A stretch of 64,000 nucleotides of DNA from Paramecium sonneborni (taxonomy: Eukaryota; Ciliophora; Oligohymenophorea; Peniculida; Parameciidae). The notes under the pieces are model-generated. The model worked only from the letters and a program-made list of their open reading frames with translations, searched no databases and was not told the origin of the DNA. The stretch is taken from NCBI GenBank assembly GCA_905182985.1, contig CAJJDN010000022.1, forward strand, positions 62,001-126,000, in the 5' to 3' direction. Made by a program: the position numbers and the translations under genes. Positions 42,101-55,060 of this stretch are shown one piece after another (position 1 is the stretch's first letter; every line of letters starts with the position of its first letter).

Positions 42101-42586
42101 AATCCTAAAATGTCAAATTAGTTTATGAATTATTAGAATTCTTCATTTAAAATAAAGAGAGTGAATTCTTTACTGTTTGTCTCTACACATGTTATGATTT
42201 ACTAAAACCTGATTAAGTTATGGAATTGACCTGGAGATCAGGTCTAATGGAATTTGCTATGCCTTACTTTATTTAAATCACTTGGGAATTAACTCATAAG
42301 ATTGAATATGTTTAGAAGAAACATGAAGATAGAGAAAAGAAAGTATTATTCATATTTATATTCATAGGAAATTCAAACTGCTTAATAATAGTAATCATAA
42401 GCTTTACCTATTGCTTAAGATTTCTTATTGAATTAAGGATAATTGATGTTAGGACCACCCAGCCAAATGAGTAATAGCAATTTAGGCTATGGATAACCAT
42501 CTGGCTTTGGAAATTCTACAATGAATTAATCTCCTATGGGTTATGGAGGATAATAATTTGGATCATATTAACCACCAGGTTTTTGA
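36159..42586 (+). CDS. Clathrin heavy chain
   Basis: Complete clathrin heavy chain, 1,715 residues once the duplicated/gapped 1,199 bp (40616-41814) and three introns (36614-36641, 37117-37144, 42343-42367) are removed; animal homologues have about 1,675. N-terminal beta-propeller ([58 protein letters not shown]), linker and leg repeats ([58 protein letters not shown]), hub region ([16 protein letters not shown] [20 protein letters not shown]) and a Gly/Gln/Pro-rich tail (MGYGGQQFGSYQPPGF). It forms triskelia coating vesicles in endocytosis and trans-Golgi sorting. The product is intact apart from the assembly defect. Confidence 0.95.
40178..40615 (+). repeat. 438-bp sequence repeated on both sides of the N gap, copy 1
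   Basis: Identical to 41377-41814 at offset 1,199. Both lie in the clathrin leg-repeat region ([16 protein letters not shown] to MKNTGYLAL). Because the flanks of the gap are the same sequence, the two contigs overlap and the 761-N gap has negative true length. Confidence 0.9.
40616..41376. other. Assembly gap, 761 N
   Basis: Run of undetermined bases placed by scaffolding inside the clathrin gene. An open reading frame spanning it is meaningless. Confidence 0.98.
41377..41814 (+). repeat. 438-bp sequence repeated on both sides of the N gap, copy 2
   Basis: Second copy of 40178-40615. After it the clathrin frame continues directly with TLPFLQQIQNANNK, so joining 40615 to 41815 restores an uninterrupted protein. 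Confidence 0.9.
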
Positions 42587-42633
42587 TCAAATTAAATATA
42601 TTAAAAATAAAACATATATAAATTTTATTTCAT

Positions 42634-44843
42634 ATGATCATAGATTTTCTTGGAGGTACTAATTCATTTGATGTAAAAAATGATTTAGTTGCTTTTGAAT
42701 AAGGAAACAGTTTACTATTGCTTGATACTACAAATAACTCAAAAGTTTAAATGCATGGTCACGTGAATTAGATAATAGCAATCTGTTTTTGTGGATAAAA
42801 TCTTATAGCATCTGTAAGTATGGGATTTAAGAATCATTTATAAATCTCTGAATTTGATACTTTTAATCGAACATTTGATGAATATCTACCTGACACAGAT
42901 AAAAAGACTGTTCAAATTTATATGGAGAATATTAATAATTAATTGATTCTAATTGAAGTAAATACAGGTCATCGAATACTTGTTTATGATATTCAATAAT
43001 ATAAATTACTTTTTATAACTGATTTAGATAATCTAAATCCTTGCTTTGGATTTTCTTATTTACCATCAAAACCAAAAACGAAAATCTGTTTAATGTGTAA
43101 TGGATAAGTAACAATTTGGAACTTGGCATAGAATAATGTTCAAATTACAAATAGAATAACATTAAGGAATATTAAACATATGGACACCAATAAATCTCTC
43201 AATTTAATCATATTAATATTAGTTACTGGAGATTTATATATATTGAATTCAGATGGAGATTTGATTTCTTAATTGAAAGCTCCAGATTAAGAATTTACTG
43301 CTTCAACTAGTTTTGAATAATATTTATATTTATCTACAAGAAGTGGTAAAATATTTATATATGAAATATCAACTCTTAAATTTGTAACAGATATTCATGC
43401 AAATGATACTTGTTATTGTATTTAATTAAAACATTCAAATTAACTTCTAGTTTTTGCTTTAAATGATTCCACCTTAGTTACTATGGATATCAATAAACGT
43501 ATAATTTTAGATTAATAAAATGGTCATGGTGGTAGGATTAATTCAGTTTTATGGGATCCTATTTAAAATAATTAATTTTATTCTTGTTCAAATGATGGTT
43601 CTTTTGGAGTTTGTAATTCAAGAGGTGATAAATTTTCAATGAATAAATATTACATCGGATAATTTTAAACTAAAATAAAATGCTGTGTTATTGATAATTA
43701 TAGAGATGATATCTACTTGGGTGATAATAAAGGATAATTATTTGTTTTTTCTTTAATTAATGTATAATTTCGTAGATAGATTGCTCTAACTTAGAATCTA
43801 GGTATAAAAGAAATGTAATTCAGTCCAGCTTATTAATATTTAGGAGTAGCCTTTAAAAATGGATTCACTATAATTTTAGATTGTGAAAACTAATTGAAAC
43901 CTGTATTAAAATTGGAGGATAAACTTGAAAATATCTCTTTTGTTGGAATAAAGCTATTTCAATTAGAATTTGATCTTGTTAAAGTAAATACTCAAGCATA
44001 TTCAACATCTTATATTCCAAGAAATGATAAGTCATTTAACTCACTAACTATTTATAATCATAATTCTGTAAGGAGACATTAAATTGATAAAGCTAATTCT
44101 TAATTATCAGCTTTAGCATTAAATATATATACCATTGAAGGTACTATTTTTGGATTTGATTTACATCCATCAAAAGATTATATTTTAATTTTATCAAATT
44201 ATGGATTTGTTTATATTTATAGAATATAAAGTTCAGAGAAAAGAGCCAAAATAACAGTTCCACCTTTTTCAAGACATTTAAGGATTGATAAATCAGGATT
44301 ATATTTTGCAATAGCTCATTTACCGTTAATTAATTAATCAGATAAATAAATAATAGAAATACCTTCAATTGAATTTTTAACTAAAAATGCAAAAATAAAT
44401 AAAAAAATGTTACCTACAAATATTCGAATATATGAATGTGGAACTGGTTAATTTGCTGAATAAATAAATAGAATATTTAGTATAACTTCATTAGATTTCT
44501 CTAATGATGGATAATATTTATTAGTAGGTGGAAAAAAGGGAAAGATTTCTTTGTGGGGATTAAGTGAAGATTTAGTATAAAGTGGTGAAGATGTAATAAA
44601 AGAGATGAAACTGAATCCTTTTTTTTGGAGAGACTTTTAAATCTATATAGATGAGGAAGAGATCTAAGAATAAGATATCTTAGATTTAGAGTTATTAGCA
44701 AAGAAACTACCAAATAAGCCAATTGTTTCAAGTTAAAAATATTAATAAATTGTTAATCCACATACAATGTATAATAATAATATAAATATTATTTTAGAAT
44801 CTAAACACCTGGTAGTGTTAGTTCAAGATATGAATTATATTGA
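42634..44843 (+). CDS. WD40-repeat protein
   Basis: 726 residues (one 29-nt intron at about 44770-44798). Blades with WD-type strands can be followed through the length: MHGHVNQIIAICFCGQN, CLMCNGQVTIWNLAQNNVQ, GHGGRINSVLWDPIQNNQFY, SCSNDGSFGVCNSRGDKF, GFDLHPSKDYILILSNYGF, SLDFSNDGQYLLVGGKKGKI followed by SLWGL. This fits two seven-bladed propellers in tandem, a common form in ciliary and trafficking scaffolds. The C-terminal 90 residues are acidic and non-repetitive (YIDEEEIQEQDILDLELLAK), ending SVSSRYELY. No specific orthologue was assigned. Starts 47 bp after the clathrin stop and runs in the same direction. Confidence 0.75.
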
Positions 44844-44890
44844 TGATGATAATTAATAACTAATATTATTATTAATAAATAGTTATAAAA

Positions 44891-46745
44891 ATGATCAAAT
44901 TGGGGCACATGCTTGCATAAGAATAAGCTAAATTAAAATCAGAGTTAAAGGCTGCCTAGAAACAAAGGACAACTAGAAATACAACATCATCTACATTGTA
45001 ATAAGCACACTAACAATAAGTTATCCCAATATATCCAAAACGTCCACATTGTTATATAAGTCATAAGTGAATCCATCCAATAATACAGAATTCATTAGTT
45101 AGAATTGCTCCCCTATTAATTCACCAAAATTACTTACTAATTTTTCAGATCCAGATCCTTCATTTAGTTTTAATAAATATATTCATCCATCTTATAGAAA
45201 TAAACTTGAAACTATATAGATGCCTCCTAATAAACCTCCTTTAAAAAGAGCCAATAAAATTACTAATTTAAGAAACTTAAATAATAATAATATTGCTTAA
45301 TCAAATCCTCTTAAAGGTGATGAATCAAAAGAAAAATTATTATAATAAACTCACTTTTTATGTGCCATCATGTAATAATCTCATAGTGCAACTGGTAAAT
45401 TAGTGGCAAACTTTTTAAATGGATAATTAGAAAAAAATAGTTATGAATCAATTATATAAATGGAAAAATCTGCATAAGCTCTTTAATAGTCTGCTAAAGA
45501 AATGTCAAAAGCATTATTCATTTCAGATGATGAAGGTGAATTTGAAAATCTTTAAAATAAATTTATAGATTAAATAAGGTTTTCTAAATATAGAAAACCT
45601 AATTAAGAGAAAAATATTATATTCAAAAGAAATTATGGTTAAAAACATGAAATGATGATTGATTAAGTTGCATCTTAAACTTAAAAAACAGAGGAGAATT
45701 AAGATTTTGATGTTTTTATTCCAAAATCATAAATGGACTAATTTTTTTAGTAATAATTAAAAAATAAATTAGAATAATTTAAGATAAAATAGATGGTAGA
45801 ATGAAAGAATAAACTGAATAATTAATAAAAGATGAATAAAAATTAATTAATGGAATGATTGCAAATGTAAAAAAATTTAGAGAAGATATAAGAGAAGTTA
45901 AATATACAATGAGTCATGTAAGAAAAAATAAAAAGGCTTTATAACCATCGCAATAATAATTATCAGGTTATCGAACATTGAAAACATTAAGAACTCTAAA
46001 ATCTTAATCATCTAGATTACCTAGTCCAAAGACCTAAAGATTAGATGAAGAAGCAAAAGCAGATTTAAGATTAAGAGTTATGAAAGCACTTAGAAATTTT
46101 ATGGATAAATTAAAAAGATTTAATATCACTTTAAATGATGTTGTCAATAATTAAGTTTTTCCATCATAAGCATATGAAAGACCTAATAGTGTAGAATTTT
46201 TTAGATAAGTAAAAGCAGATAATATAAGAGAAATTGAAAGTATGTTAAGAGATTGTCGTTATCATGTTTATGATAGAGATAATTAATAAAAAACACCATT
46301 ACATCATGCAGTTAGTAATAATTCTATTGAAACAATAAAATTATTAGTAGAAAATGGTGCTGATTTAGATGCTAGAGATATGAGTATAAATTATAATATT
46401 ATTAGTGGGTCGAACACCTTTGCATTTGGCATCTAAAAATAATAATTGTGATACTGTTAGAGTTTTATTAGTCTATTAGGCTAATCCTTCTATTAAAACT
46501 GTTGCAGGAAAAACAGCCTAAGATTTAACAGAAATGCCAGTTATTAAAGCTTTAGTAAAAAATGCAAAAAAAGTAATATTTCCTTTAATTTTTTAAAGCT
46601 TCATTTTATGATGAATTTGTAGCCTTCAAAAAAAAAAAAAGATTTCTGGGTTGAGAAAGCAATAGTTTACTTTTAAGAAGATGACCCAGAAAAAATTTTA
46701 AAGTTGTAGCTTTATAAGAATTAAGCAAAATTATTTTTATCATGA
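44891..46745 (+). CDS. Ankyrin-repeat protein
   Basis: 586 residues; introns of 23, 23, 22 and 26 nt give an exact codon total. MIKLGHMLAQEQAKLKSELK begins a long disordered, Asn/Lys/Ser-rich region with a coiled segment (LIKDEQKLINGMIANVKKF). The C-terminal part carries ankyrin repeats: QQKTPLHHAVSNNSIETIKL followed by LVENGADLDARD, then MGRTPLHLASKNNNCDTVRV and a degenerate third (AGKTAQDLTEMPVIKALV). The protein ends in a basic helical tail (QLYKNQAKLFLS). Ankyrin repeats are binding modules; the partner is unknown. It lies 47 bp after the WD40 gene on the same strand. Confidence 0.75.
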
Positions 46746-47122
46746 TTATATTTATATTATATTCTAATTTACTTTTTAAATTTATAAATATAGAAAAAAT
46801 TGTATTTCTCAACTTAAACTATTTCTTTTACATTTTTTTTGTCTCCTTATTTATAAATTACTTTTTCAATAAACTAGTTATCATGTAAAATTTAGGATTT
46901 TGACCTAATACAAAAGATATTACACATATTTTTTATTGTTCTTTTAACTTATGATATAATTTTAGAGATTATTATTTTAAATGTGATTGCATTATTTTTT
47001 ATCATATTTCAATAATTATTTAGTTGTTTGTTTTGACATTCAAAAATATTAAAACAACAATGAGTTGATATAATATTTTTGAAATTCCATTATTAATATT
47101 ATATTTAATTTTTTTTATAATA
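46746..47122. other. Intergenic, no gene seen
   Basis: 377 bp between two rightward genes. No frame on either strand shows a coding-like residue pattern, and no RNA gene was recognised. Confidence 0.6.
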
Positions 47123-48764
47123 ATGGATGAAGATAGTCGTATACTTATTGATGATGTTACTTGTTTGTCAAATGATGGTTAAATAGATGAAACATAAATT
47201 AAATAATACAAAAAATAAAAGTTATTGGGAGTTGGTTCTTATGGAAAGGCTTACCTTGTGACATCAGATGATGAAAATTAAATTAACTATGTTATGAAAG
47301 TCTTACCTTAATCAGCTTCAGCAAAATAAGAGGCTTCTATCTTACAAAATTTAAGACATGAAAATATTATCGAATATGTTGAAACATTTATAGATAGTAA
47401 GAATAGATTATGCTTAATTATGGAGTATGCTAATAGTATTTTTATTAAAAATAATATCAATAGATGGGACATTAGGATAATACTTAAAATCAAGACAATA
47501 ATAAATACCTGAAACTTAAATTATTGATTTGTTCACATAATTATGTTTAGCTATTCAATATGTACATTCATAGAAAATCATCCATAGAGATATAAAAGCA
47601 GAAAATGTATTTTTACATGAAACCAAATTGAAATTAGGGGATTTTGGAGTAGCAAGATCTGTTTAAAAAACACTTGCAACAACTTTTATTGGAACTCCTT
47701 ATTACTTATCCCCTGAAATCATACAAAATTAACCTTATTCTTATAAGAGTGACATTTGGGCTTTAGGCGTATTACTTTATGAAATGTGCACTTTTAAATA
47801 TCCTTTTTAAGCAGAATCATTACCTGCTCTTGCTACTAAAATAGTGAAAGGAAAAATTTAACCTATCAGTGCACAATTCTATTCATAAAATATGAAAAAT
47901 TTAATATAAAATCTATTATAAATTGATCCTAATAAGAGACCAAGTATAGAATAAATTTTATGTATAAATTAATATTTTATTTATTAGAAAATATATTAAT
48001 TTAAAATAGAATTAAATAATTAAATATTAAATAGTAACCCATAACAAAAACGGCAAATTCACCAATTTAAAGTATTATAAATTTTTAATCTAGACAAATA
48101 GCAACACTATATTATTATTAAAAAAGATGAATATAAAAAATAAAAATAATTAACAAAAGATGAGTAATCTAAGGCTATTAAATAAGATGTATAAAAAAAA
48201 GTAATTTTTTATATATATTAGTAGAAATGTCTTTAATAGAAGCCTTAAGAAGTGATTGTTGAATTGTTTGGTCAATTGAAAAAATAAGAGTAAATTTCAA
48301 AGAATGTGAAAAAAAAAGATATTCCTGTTGAAATCTATCTGCCTTTTATGTCACAAATTGAATAAAAACAATAACAGATAAATTCTGCTTAAGAGAAAAT
48401 GGAAGAATAATTAATCTAATCGCAATAATTAATATAATAATAATAATAGCGAATTGATGATCAAAATAATAATAAAAGTTGTAAATATATATTAAAATAA
48501 TAAGCTCAAAAATAAATTCCACGACTTACTTATGAAAAAGCTGAAAAAATAAGATAAGCTTTAGAGAAAGGATTCGGATCAGACTAGTTTTTAAATATTT
48601 ATAACACATTTAGAAATTTAAGAGAAAAAAACTCACTTGAAGAAATTGCAAAATAATATGGCCCAAACAATTACAGAGATTTAATTCCAAATATTTAATA
48701 AGAATTTATACCAGAATTATTACCAAGTTTATTTCTCTTACTCGAATTTGATTTAGATGAATGA
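47123..48764 (+). CDS. NEK (NIMA-related) protein kinase
   Basis: About 530 residues. A 28-nt intron near 47430-47460 is essential; a 21-nt one in the tail is optional. Kinase landmarks: P-loop LGVGSYGKAYLV, Lys in YVMKVLPQ, catalytic loop IIHRDIKAENVFLHE, DFGVARS, activation-loop end FIGTPYYLSPEIIQNQPYS, then KSDIWALGVLLYEMCTFKYP. GTPYYLSPE with HRDIKxxN is the NEK pattern. The C-terminal 250 residues are a Gln/Lys-rich coiled coil ending LLLEFDLDE, probably for dimerisation. NEKs are strongly expanded in ciliates and act on basal bodies, cilia length and microtubules (family knowledge); the particular target is unknown. Confidence 0.87.
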
Positions 48765-48967
48765 TAAGATATAATAATTCATTATAAATTTTTGTGAGAT
48801 ATTGTATAAAAATAGGAATCTGTAAATTTAATAATTTGTATTATATGATAATTTTCTTCTACTTTTAATTGTACTCTAAAATAAAGGTTACAAATCAAAT
48901 TTAATAAATGAAATTAATAAATTTTTACTGGATTTAAACAATAAATCATATACAAAAAACTGCATGA

Positions 48968-50103
48968 TCACAATTTATTGGATAGTACTTTTTAGACATC
49001 TTCTCTTCCAAGTAAATTTTAAAGACGCATAACATATTCCTTGAAATCTTCATCAGAAACTGCAGAAAAATATTCAATTGCCTAATAAATATAATTCTTA
49101 CTTATTAATAGGAGTCCATTAATTAATTCAATTTCTATAGATTTAATTCTTACTCAAGTAATTACTCATAATTATTTACTTAATCAAGAAGTTTTTAAAT
49201 TTCAAAATTCTCAAATTTTTATAATGTTACTTCTTCTTCTTAAATTTTTTTTCCTGAAGATCCAGTTTTATAGAGAAGAATAGAATCCATAAATTAATCA
49301 ATATTTGAAGGAATTAAAGTTTACTATCTAATATTATCATCATTTTTCCAAGTTAATAAGACACTATGAGCAATTTTATCGACTTTAACTAAATCTTTAG
49401 TAGGTGAATAGTTTTATAGAATCAAAACTTTATTTTAGGATTCTAAGATTAAGATATGACTATTGCTCAATTATATTATTTTTGATAAAGATTTTCCATT
49501 TATTATTTCTTTGCATTAAAAGTATTCGACATCTTCTAATCCTAATTATCCTTCATATTCCTATTCTAAATTATATTTTCCTAAAGATAGTAATTGTTCT
49601 CTATCATCTTTATAAAGTCTAACTTAATCCTAATAATAGTGGAAACATGGATTTACGAGAAATTTAGGTAATTTTTGAATGATTTCATTTAGTAAAATAG
49701 ATGGACTCCATGGTGAATGTAAAACATCTTCAATGTAATCTCTTCCATCTGCTAAAGTTGGTTTAGTTAACTAATATTAGATATTTTCTGTTGTACATGA
49801 CTAAGAACATGAACTCTTGGAAAAACAAAAGGAAATTTATTATCAAGATATAAACAAATTTTTATTGGTTTACCTTAGTTTAATTGTACAACTGGTTACA
49901 TTTCAACCTATTTTAATATCCAATTGATACAATTATTTGTAGATTATTAGTCAATTGCTTCAAAGTAATTTTGAATTCATTCTTATCTAAAATCTCTAAT
50001 TATTTTAATTCTATGTATATAATTAAGCAATACCCTTCCGAATTCTTTTAACTTAGATTTCATTTTTGAAAATATTCACAATTTAGTTATCTATATTATC
50101 CAT
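48968..50103 (-). CDS. ESCRT-I subunit-like UEV-domain protein
   Basis: 347 residues in five exons; introns of 23, 23, 26 and 20 nt sum correctly. MDNIDNQIVNIFKNEIQ starts a UEV (ubiquitin-conjugating-enzyme-like, inactive) domain: VVQLNQGKPIKICLYLDNKF, PFVFPRVHVLSH, ADGRDYIEDVLHSPWSPSIL. No active-site Cys sits in the usual place. The C-terminus is a coiled coil plus a short helical box (IEYFSAVSDEDFKEYVMRLQ). This order matches VPS37A (UEV plus Mod(r)) or TSG101/Vps23 (UEV plus steadiness box), subunits of ESCRT-I that sort ubiquitinated cargo at endosomes. Which of the two is not decided. The start was fixed by intron phase: the nearer ATG gives the wrong frame. Confidence 0.68.
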
Positions 50104-50272
50104 TAATAAATATATAATATATATACAATAGTCATTTTTAAATCAAAAGTTGAAAGTACCCTTTTTATATTTTTAAACCTTTTCCAATATCATTTCTATT
50201 TTAATTAAATCTTTATTAAAACCATCTTCTGTAGAAATATATATTTAAATTTATAATATTTTATAAAAAGTT

Positions 50273-51184
50273 ATGGATTTCGACAGCAATGACTATCTAA
50301 GGATGAGAGATATTAAATTATAAGAACCGATTTCTCATCAGAAGATAGGACACCTTGAAATTCTGATTCATTGGATCTTTATGGTTCATTATAAGTATAA
50401 TTTTAGATTTCTGAGAAAAATAATCTGAATACGAAAACCATAGAATTAGCTGCAATATTAACAAAGATTTATATTTCTAAAAACTAGATCTCACAAGATA
50501 GTTTATAACTTTTGGGAATAGCCTCTTTAATGATTGCTGTCAAAGTATACTATTTTTAATATCTTAAATAAGTTTAATGAATGTTAGACTTAAATTAACA
50601 TGAATGTAGATGATTGTGCATCATAATGTAACTTTGAATTTAGTTCTACGTAAATTTTAGAAATGGAAATGAGTATTTTATCACTTATAGAGTTTGATGT
50701 AAATATTACCACAATAACTGACTATTATAATGGTTAGACTATTCATTCTGATCTTATTTTGTTTGTCACTCTTGATTCAGATTTTCTTTACTATTAAAAA
50801 TATGAATTATTCGAGGCTATAACAAACTTTTATTCTTAAGATACATAGAGTATGCCAATTAAAATTTAAAATGTACATATTCAATCAAAAAGTAGGTTAT
50901 CTATAAAATAAATCAGAAAATAAACAATTTAACATAAACAGAAAGGAATAAAAAACAAAAAATAAGAAGAAAAAAGATCTCAAAAAGAAAATTTAGAATT
51001 GCAAGATAATCAAAAATTTCAAATATTTTGCAGTAAAAATATGATTTCAATTAAAATTTATGATTAAAATTACCAAATAGGTGTAGCATATTTAATCTAT
51101 TTTATTTTCTTAAACTTTTTCAAACAAATAAATTTGCTAGTAATCTAACTATTTAATTTTTTAAATTTTGGAGGGAAATTATGA
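50273..51184 (+). CDS. Cyclin-domain protein
   Basis: 286 residues with introns of 23 nt (after IHWIFM) and 28 nt (after MIAVK). The cyclin box is recognisable: YLRMRDIKLQEPISHQKIGH, LIHWIF, KTIELAAILTKIYISKNQ, SLQLLGIASLMIAVKFNE, and a second helical bundle (QILEMEMSILSLIEFDVNI). The R...L/I.W and ASL..A.K.E patterns are those of cyclin N domains that bind a CDK. The tail is Lys/Gln-rich; the last 30 residues are hydrophobic and may not be real if an unseen intron removes them. Divergent from the UEV gene, 169 bp between starts. About 270 bp with no clear gene follow. Confidence 0.75.
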
Positions 51185-51455
51185 GTTGTTTACAATCTTT
51201 GAATTAATCTTAAATATTATATATGTTAAAGCATGATTTCTATATAAGGATCATAGATATAATTAATACAAAATATTATTATTGAATAATATATTACTTC
51301 TTAAAATTTAAGAGTAATAAAAAGAATGTATAATTAAAGATGGATAGTAAATTAAGTGATAAATATATAAGATATTCTTTAAAATCCAAGAAATATAATT
51401 CAGAAATGATGAAGAATATTTGAATTAAAATCTTTTATTTAATAATAATAAACAA

Positions 51456-51892
51456 ATGGTTGTCAAATCACTTGCACATAAGAGAATTGTACATAAGAGA
51501 ACAAAGAGATTTGTTAGATTTGAATCAGAGGATTACCCTCATAAATTAAGACCAAGTTGGAGAAGACCAAGAGGTATTGATAACAGAGTCAGAAGAAGAT
51601 TTAGAGGAAATAGACCTATGCCAAAAGCTGGTTATAGAGGTGATAAAAAGACAAGGTATTATTATACATTGCACAATTTAGATATTTAGACTAAGCTGGT
51701 TTTAGAAAATTGTTAATAACTAATGAAAAAGATCTTGAATTATTACTAACAAATAATAGAACATTTGCAGGTGAATTAGCTCACAATCTTTCATCAAGAA
51801 AAAGAGCAACTCTTGTAAGAAGAGCAGCTGAACTTAATGTTAGATTGACTAATGGAAAAGGCAAAATTAGAGCAGAAGAAAAAAAAGAATGA
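51456..51892 (+). CDS. RPL32: 60S ribosomal protein L32 (eL32)
   Basis: 136 residues with one 26-nt intron (51656-51681). [46 protein letters not shown], then after the intron [37 protein letters not shown] and [15 protein letters not shown]. Motifs and length match eL32 of the large subunit throughout. Its codon use is the richest in G/C of the neighbourhood, as expected for a highly expressed gene. Converges with the karyopherin gene, 37 bp between stops. Confidence 0.96.
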
Positions 51893-51929
51893 TGAATTTC
51901 ATGGTTTAATAACTAAATACATCTTTTTA

Positions 51930-54900
51930 TCAGCATTCATCTAATAATAAGTTTAGTTAGTCTAATAAATTTTAATCTTAAATTAGCTGAGACATTTCTT
52001 AAAAGCTCAATTATATCATAACTTACTAATTATAGAAAATTATTTATACATTTATTGTTCCTACTACTATTTATTACATATTTAGTTTTCCATAATCCAA
52101 TTTTCTCTCTAATAACTTTTCTCTCTCAAAACTTTCTCTATTCTTACTTAATCTTACTTTCTCCATGTTATGATATTATAAACGATTTTTTATTTATTAT
52201 TCTCGATATTATCCATTCTACATATCAATTTCGTATTGAATCTCAACTATACATTCTTTTATTACAGGCTCAATAAAATTTTTTATAATAGGCTAAGAAA
52301 TAAATTTAAAAAATAATAAAGTCACTATTGTATTTAATTTTTTGTATCCTTTATTAATTATATTGATAGAATTTTCTTACCTTTAAATGAAGTATTAATC
52401 TTTATCTACCTTATTTTCTTTAAATAATTCCATAAAATATTTTTCCTCTTTAAATATAAATATATTTAAAATGTTGATAACTTTAGTTTTTAAGTCAATA
52501 AATTTAAATGATTTTAAAGTCGTTTATTAAAAGTTTTAGAATTCTTTCAATAAAAATACAATTAGATTTCCATAAAATGTTGCATCTATACTTCCTATTT
52601 GTTATAAAATTATAGTTTCAATTACATTAAGGCAATTATTTTTCATTTCTACCTACTATTCAATGTCATTTAAAGTTTAAGCATTTATTAATAATTAAGC
52701 CAACATTTAATATAAATTATTTGATATTGGTAATAAATCTAATATGATTAATTCGTTTATCATTGATAAAATAAAATATTATGTTGTGTTATTTTCTAAA
52801 TTTTATAATAGTAAATTTTCATTTTTCAAAAAAAGGCTTTGTAATAAAAAACCTATAGCATTATCATTAATAACTTTGTTAAATTCGTAAAGTAATTTCA
52901 AATATAAATCTAATATTTCATGATGATTACTTTGAATATTTTAAGAAATAAATATTATGGCTAATTAAAAAAGTTAATCTGGCACATTACCAAAAGAAAA
53001 ACTAATCAATAATTTTTTAAACATCTCACAAAAATTTTCAATTATTAAACTTATTTTTATGTTGAATAAATTAATTAAACTTTAATTACTTAACAAATCA
53101 TTTGTTAATTAAATTTAATCTGTTTTTTTTACAAAAGAATTATAAACCAAAAGGTAGAGAAAGTTGATAATAACCTGAATATAATGAGATATATCATCAT
53201 CTTATAATATTTTGTAAATTAAAGAAATGATTTTTTGTAAGTTAAAAAAATTTTAGCAATCAATTTTATTTGCTTGGTTATTTAAAACCTAATTAATACA
53301 ATCCAATCCTGCTATTTAAATTGCTATATCATTAGACTTTAATACAATTATTCTAATTTGTTCTAAAAATTATTCAAGTTCAGACTAAGAAAATCTAGAA
53401 ATAAACTCCTTACCCAACACAATGTATCTATAATAATATTCTGGATTCTCTGTTTAGAATAAATAATTTAAAATCGGAATTACAGAAACTGTTTATAACT
53501 TTAATTTTTCTTAAATTTTGATTGTCCTACCAAACAAAGAAAAAAAGCTATCCATTAAATCAGGTTTTATAACTGAATAATTAGTTGATATCAATTACTA
53601 TGTATTTTCTATTAAGTAACTCATTATTTATTGTGGAAATCTACTTATTAATTATTCTTCACATTCTTCACATAAAACATATGTAGATTCAAAAACATCA
53701 TCTTTATCCTCATTCGATTTTTTCATTAAATCTTATTCTATTTCTAAGATTTCTTTGATATTTTAATTTCTTTTTGATGAATTAATGATTATTATTCTTT
53801 CTAATAAAGATATAATGTGTGTATTGAAAAATTCCTTGAATGTTTCATGGCATAATTCTCTTAATTAAATATACACTTGCAATTTTGGTTAAGGAATTAT
53901 TTCCTTAAATTATTCTTTTGTGCAATAATAGAAATGTGTTTTTAAGATTCTTGTTAAAGATGCTAATCCGATATTAATTAATCGATTTTCATGTACATCT
54001 AAAAATAATATAATTCTTAAAATAGTCAAAAAGTCTTAAAGGGAATAGCCTACACTTATAGGATATAATTATTATAAATTTGTTAAACTAGATAATAATG
54101 TTTTTAAATGAATTTTTATGATTTCAGAATTAGAATATAATTTTAAAAGTTCTGTCGCTTTCTATAATAAAGCTTTAAATATTTCTGAAATAATTTGTCT
54201 AAAGATATAATTTATTTTACAAGTCTTCTTCTTGATGAAAAGGCATTGCCAAATAGCTTAATATTCGATCTAATTTTTAGGATGTCTTTTACAGTAAAAC
54301 ATTACAGGTAAATTAAGAACTTTTTGTTAAATCTTATAATTATAATTATGTTATATTTTTCCAAAGATGAGTAAATAATTGTAGAACTTTTTGACTAAAC
54401 TCTTTTTATTAAGTTTTAAAGGCCACTAATATTTATTTAACAAATTTACTTAATCTATTTTTCGAGACTTCTTTTTCAATAGTTTTTAATGTAATTATAA
54501 AATCATATATTGGATTCGAAATAACATTCATAATCTAATTAATCGATGATAAAGTTGTTATGAAATAATTTTCCAAATCCTAAAATTTTCCCGGGAAATC
54601 ATATTTAGCAATAACTTATAAGATTTGATTTAAAATTTTCCTTTCTTTTAATGCAATATTTTATGAAAGTTATTTTACTAAAGATTCTTTAACCTGTGCT
54701 TTTAATTATTCAGATAAATTATTCACTCTTTTTCCATTTATAATTGATGCTTTTATCCAATTTCTAGTAATTGCATTTTTCAATAATAACAATGATTGAA
54801 GTCTCATTACTTCAGTCTAATTATTATTTCTGAAGAAGTACATTTTCATTTTCATATATATTTAATAAGGACAGCAAAAATTGAGGTTCATTCTATTCAA

Positions 54901-55012
54901 GTTATCTTAAAAATTCACTTGCTTGATTGCGCAACTTTTCTTCCTTTGTAAATAAAATTAAATTAAAAGAATATTTTATTTTTTCAGGGTCTGGCAATTA
55001 GGATTCTTTCAT
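51930..55012 (-). CDS. Karyopherin-beta family protein (importin-7/8/11-like)
   Basis: Around 1,000 residues after removal of several mini-introns (one of 25 nt after ENENV near 54812-54836). MKESQLPDPEKIKYSFNLIL begins an importin-N-type region: RNQASEFLRQLEQNEPQFL, MRLQSLLLLKNAITRNWIKA, then QVIAKYDFPGKFW, the conserved block in importin-7/8, importin-11 and Xpo2. The rest is helical HEAT-like repeats. The C-terminus carries a Lys/Arg-rich coiled segment and ends QLNLLLDEC, TGA. It should be a Ran-dependent nuclear transport receptor; cargo unknown. Head-to-head with the next gene with only 48 bp between start codons. Confidence 0.75.
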
Positions 55013-55060
55013 ATAAATTTTAGTTTTTATCAAGTATTATTTATAAATTAAATATAAATA

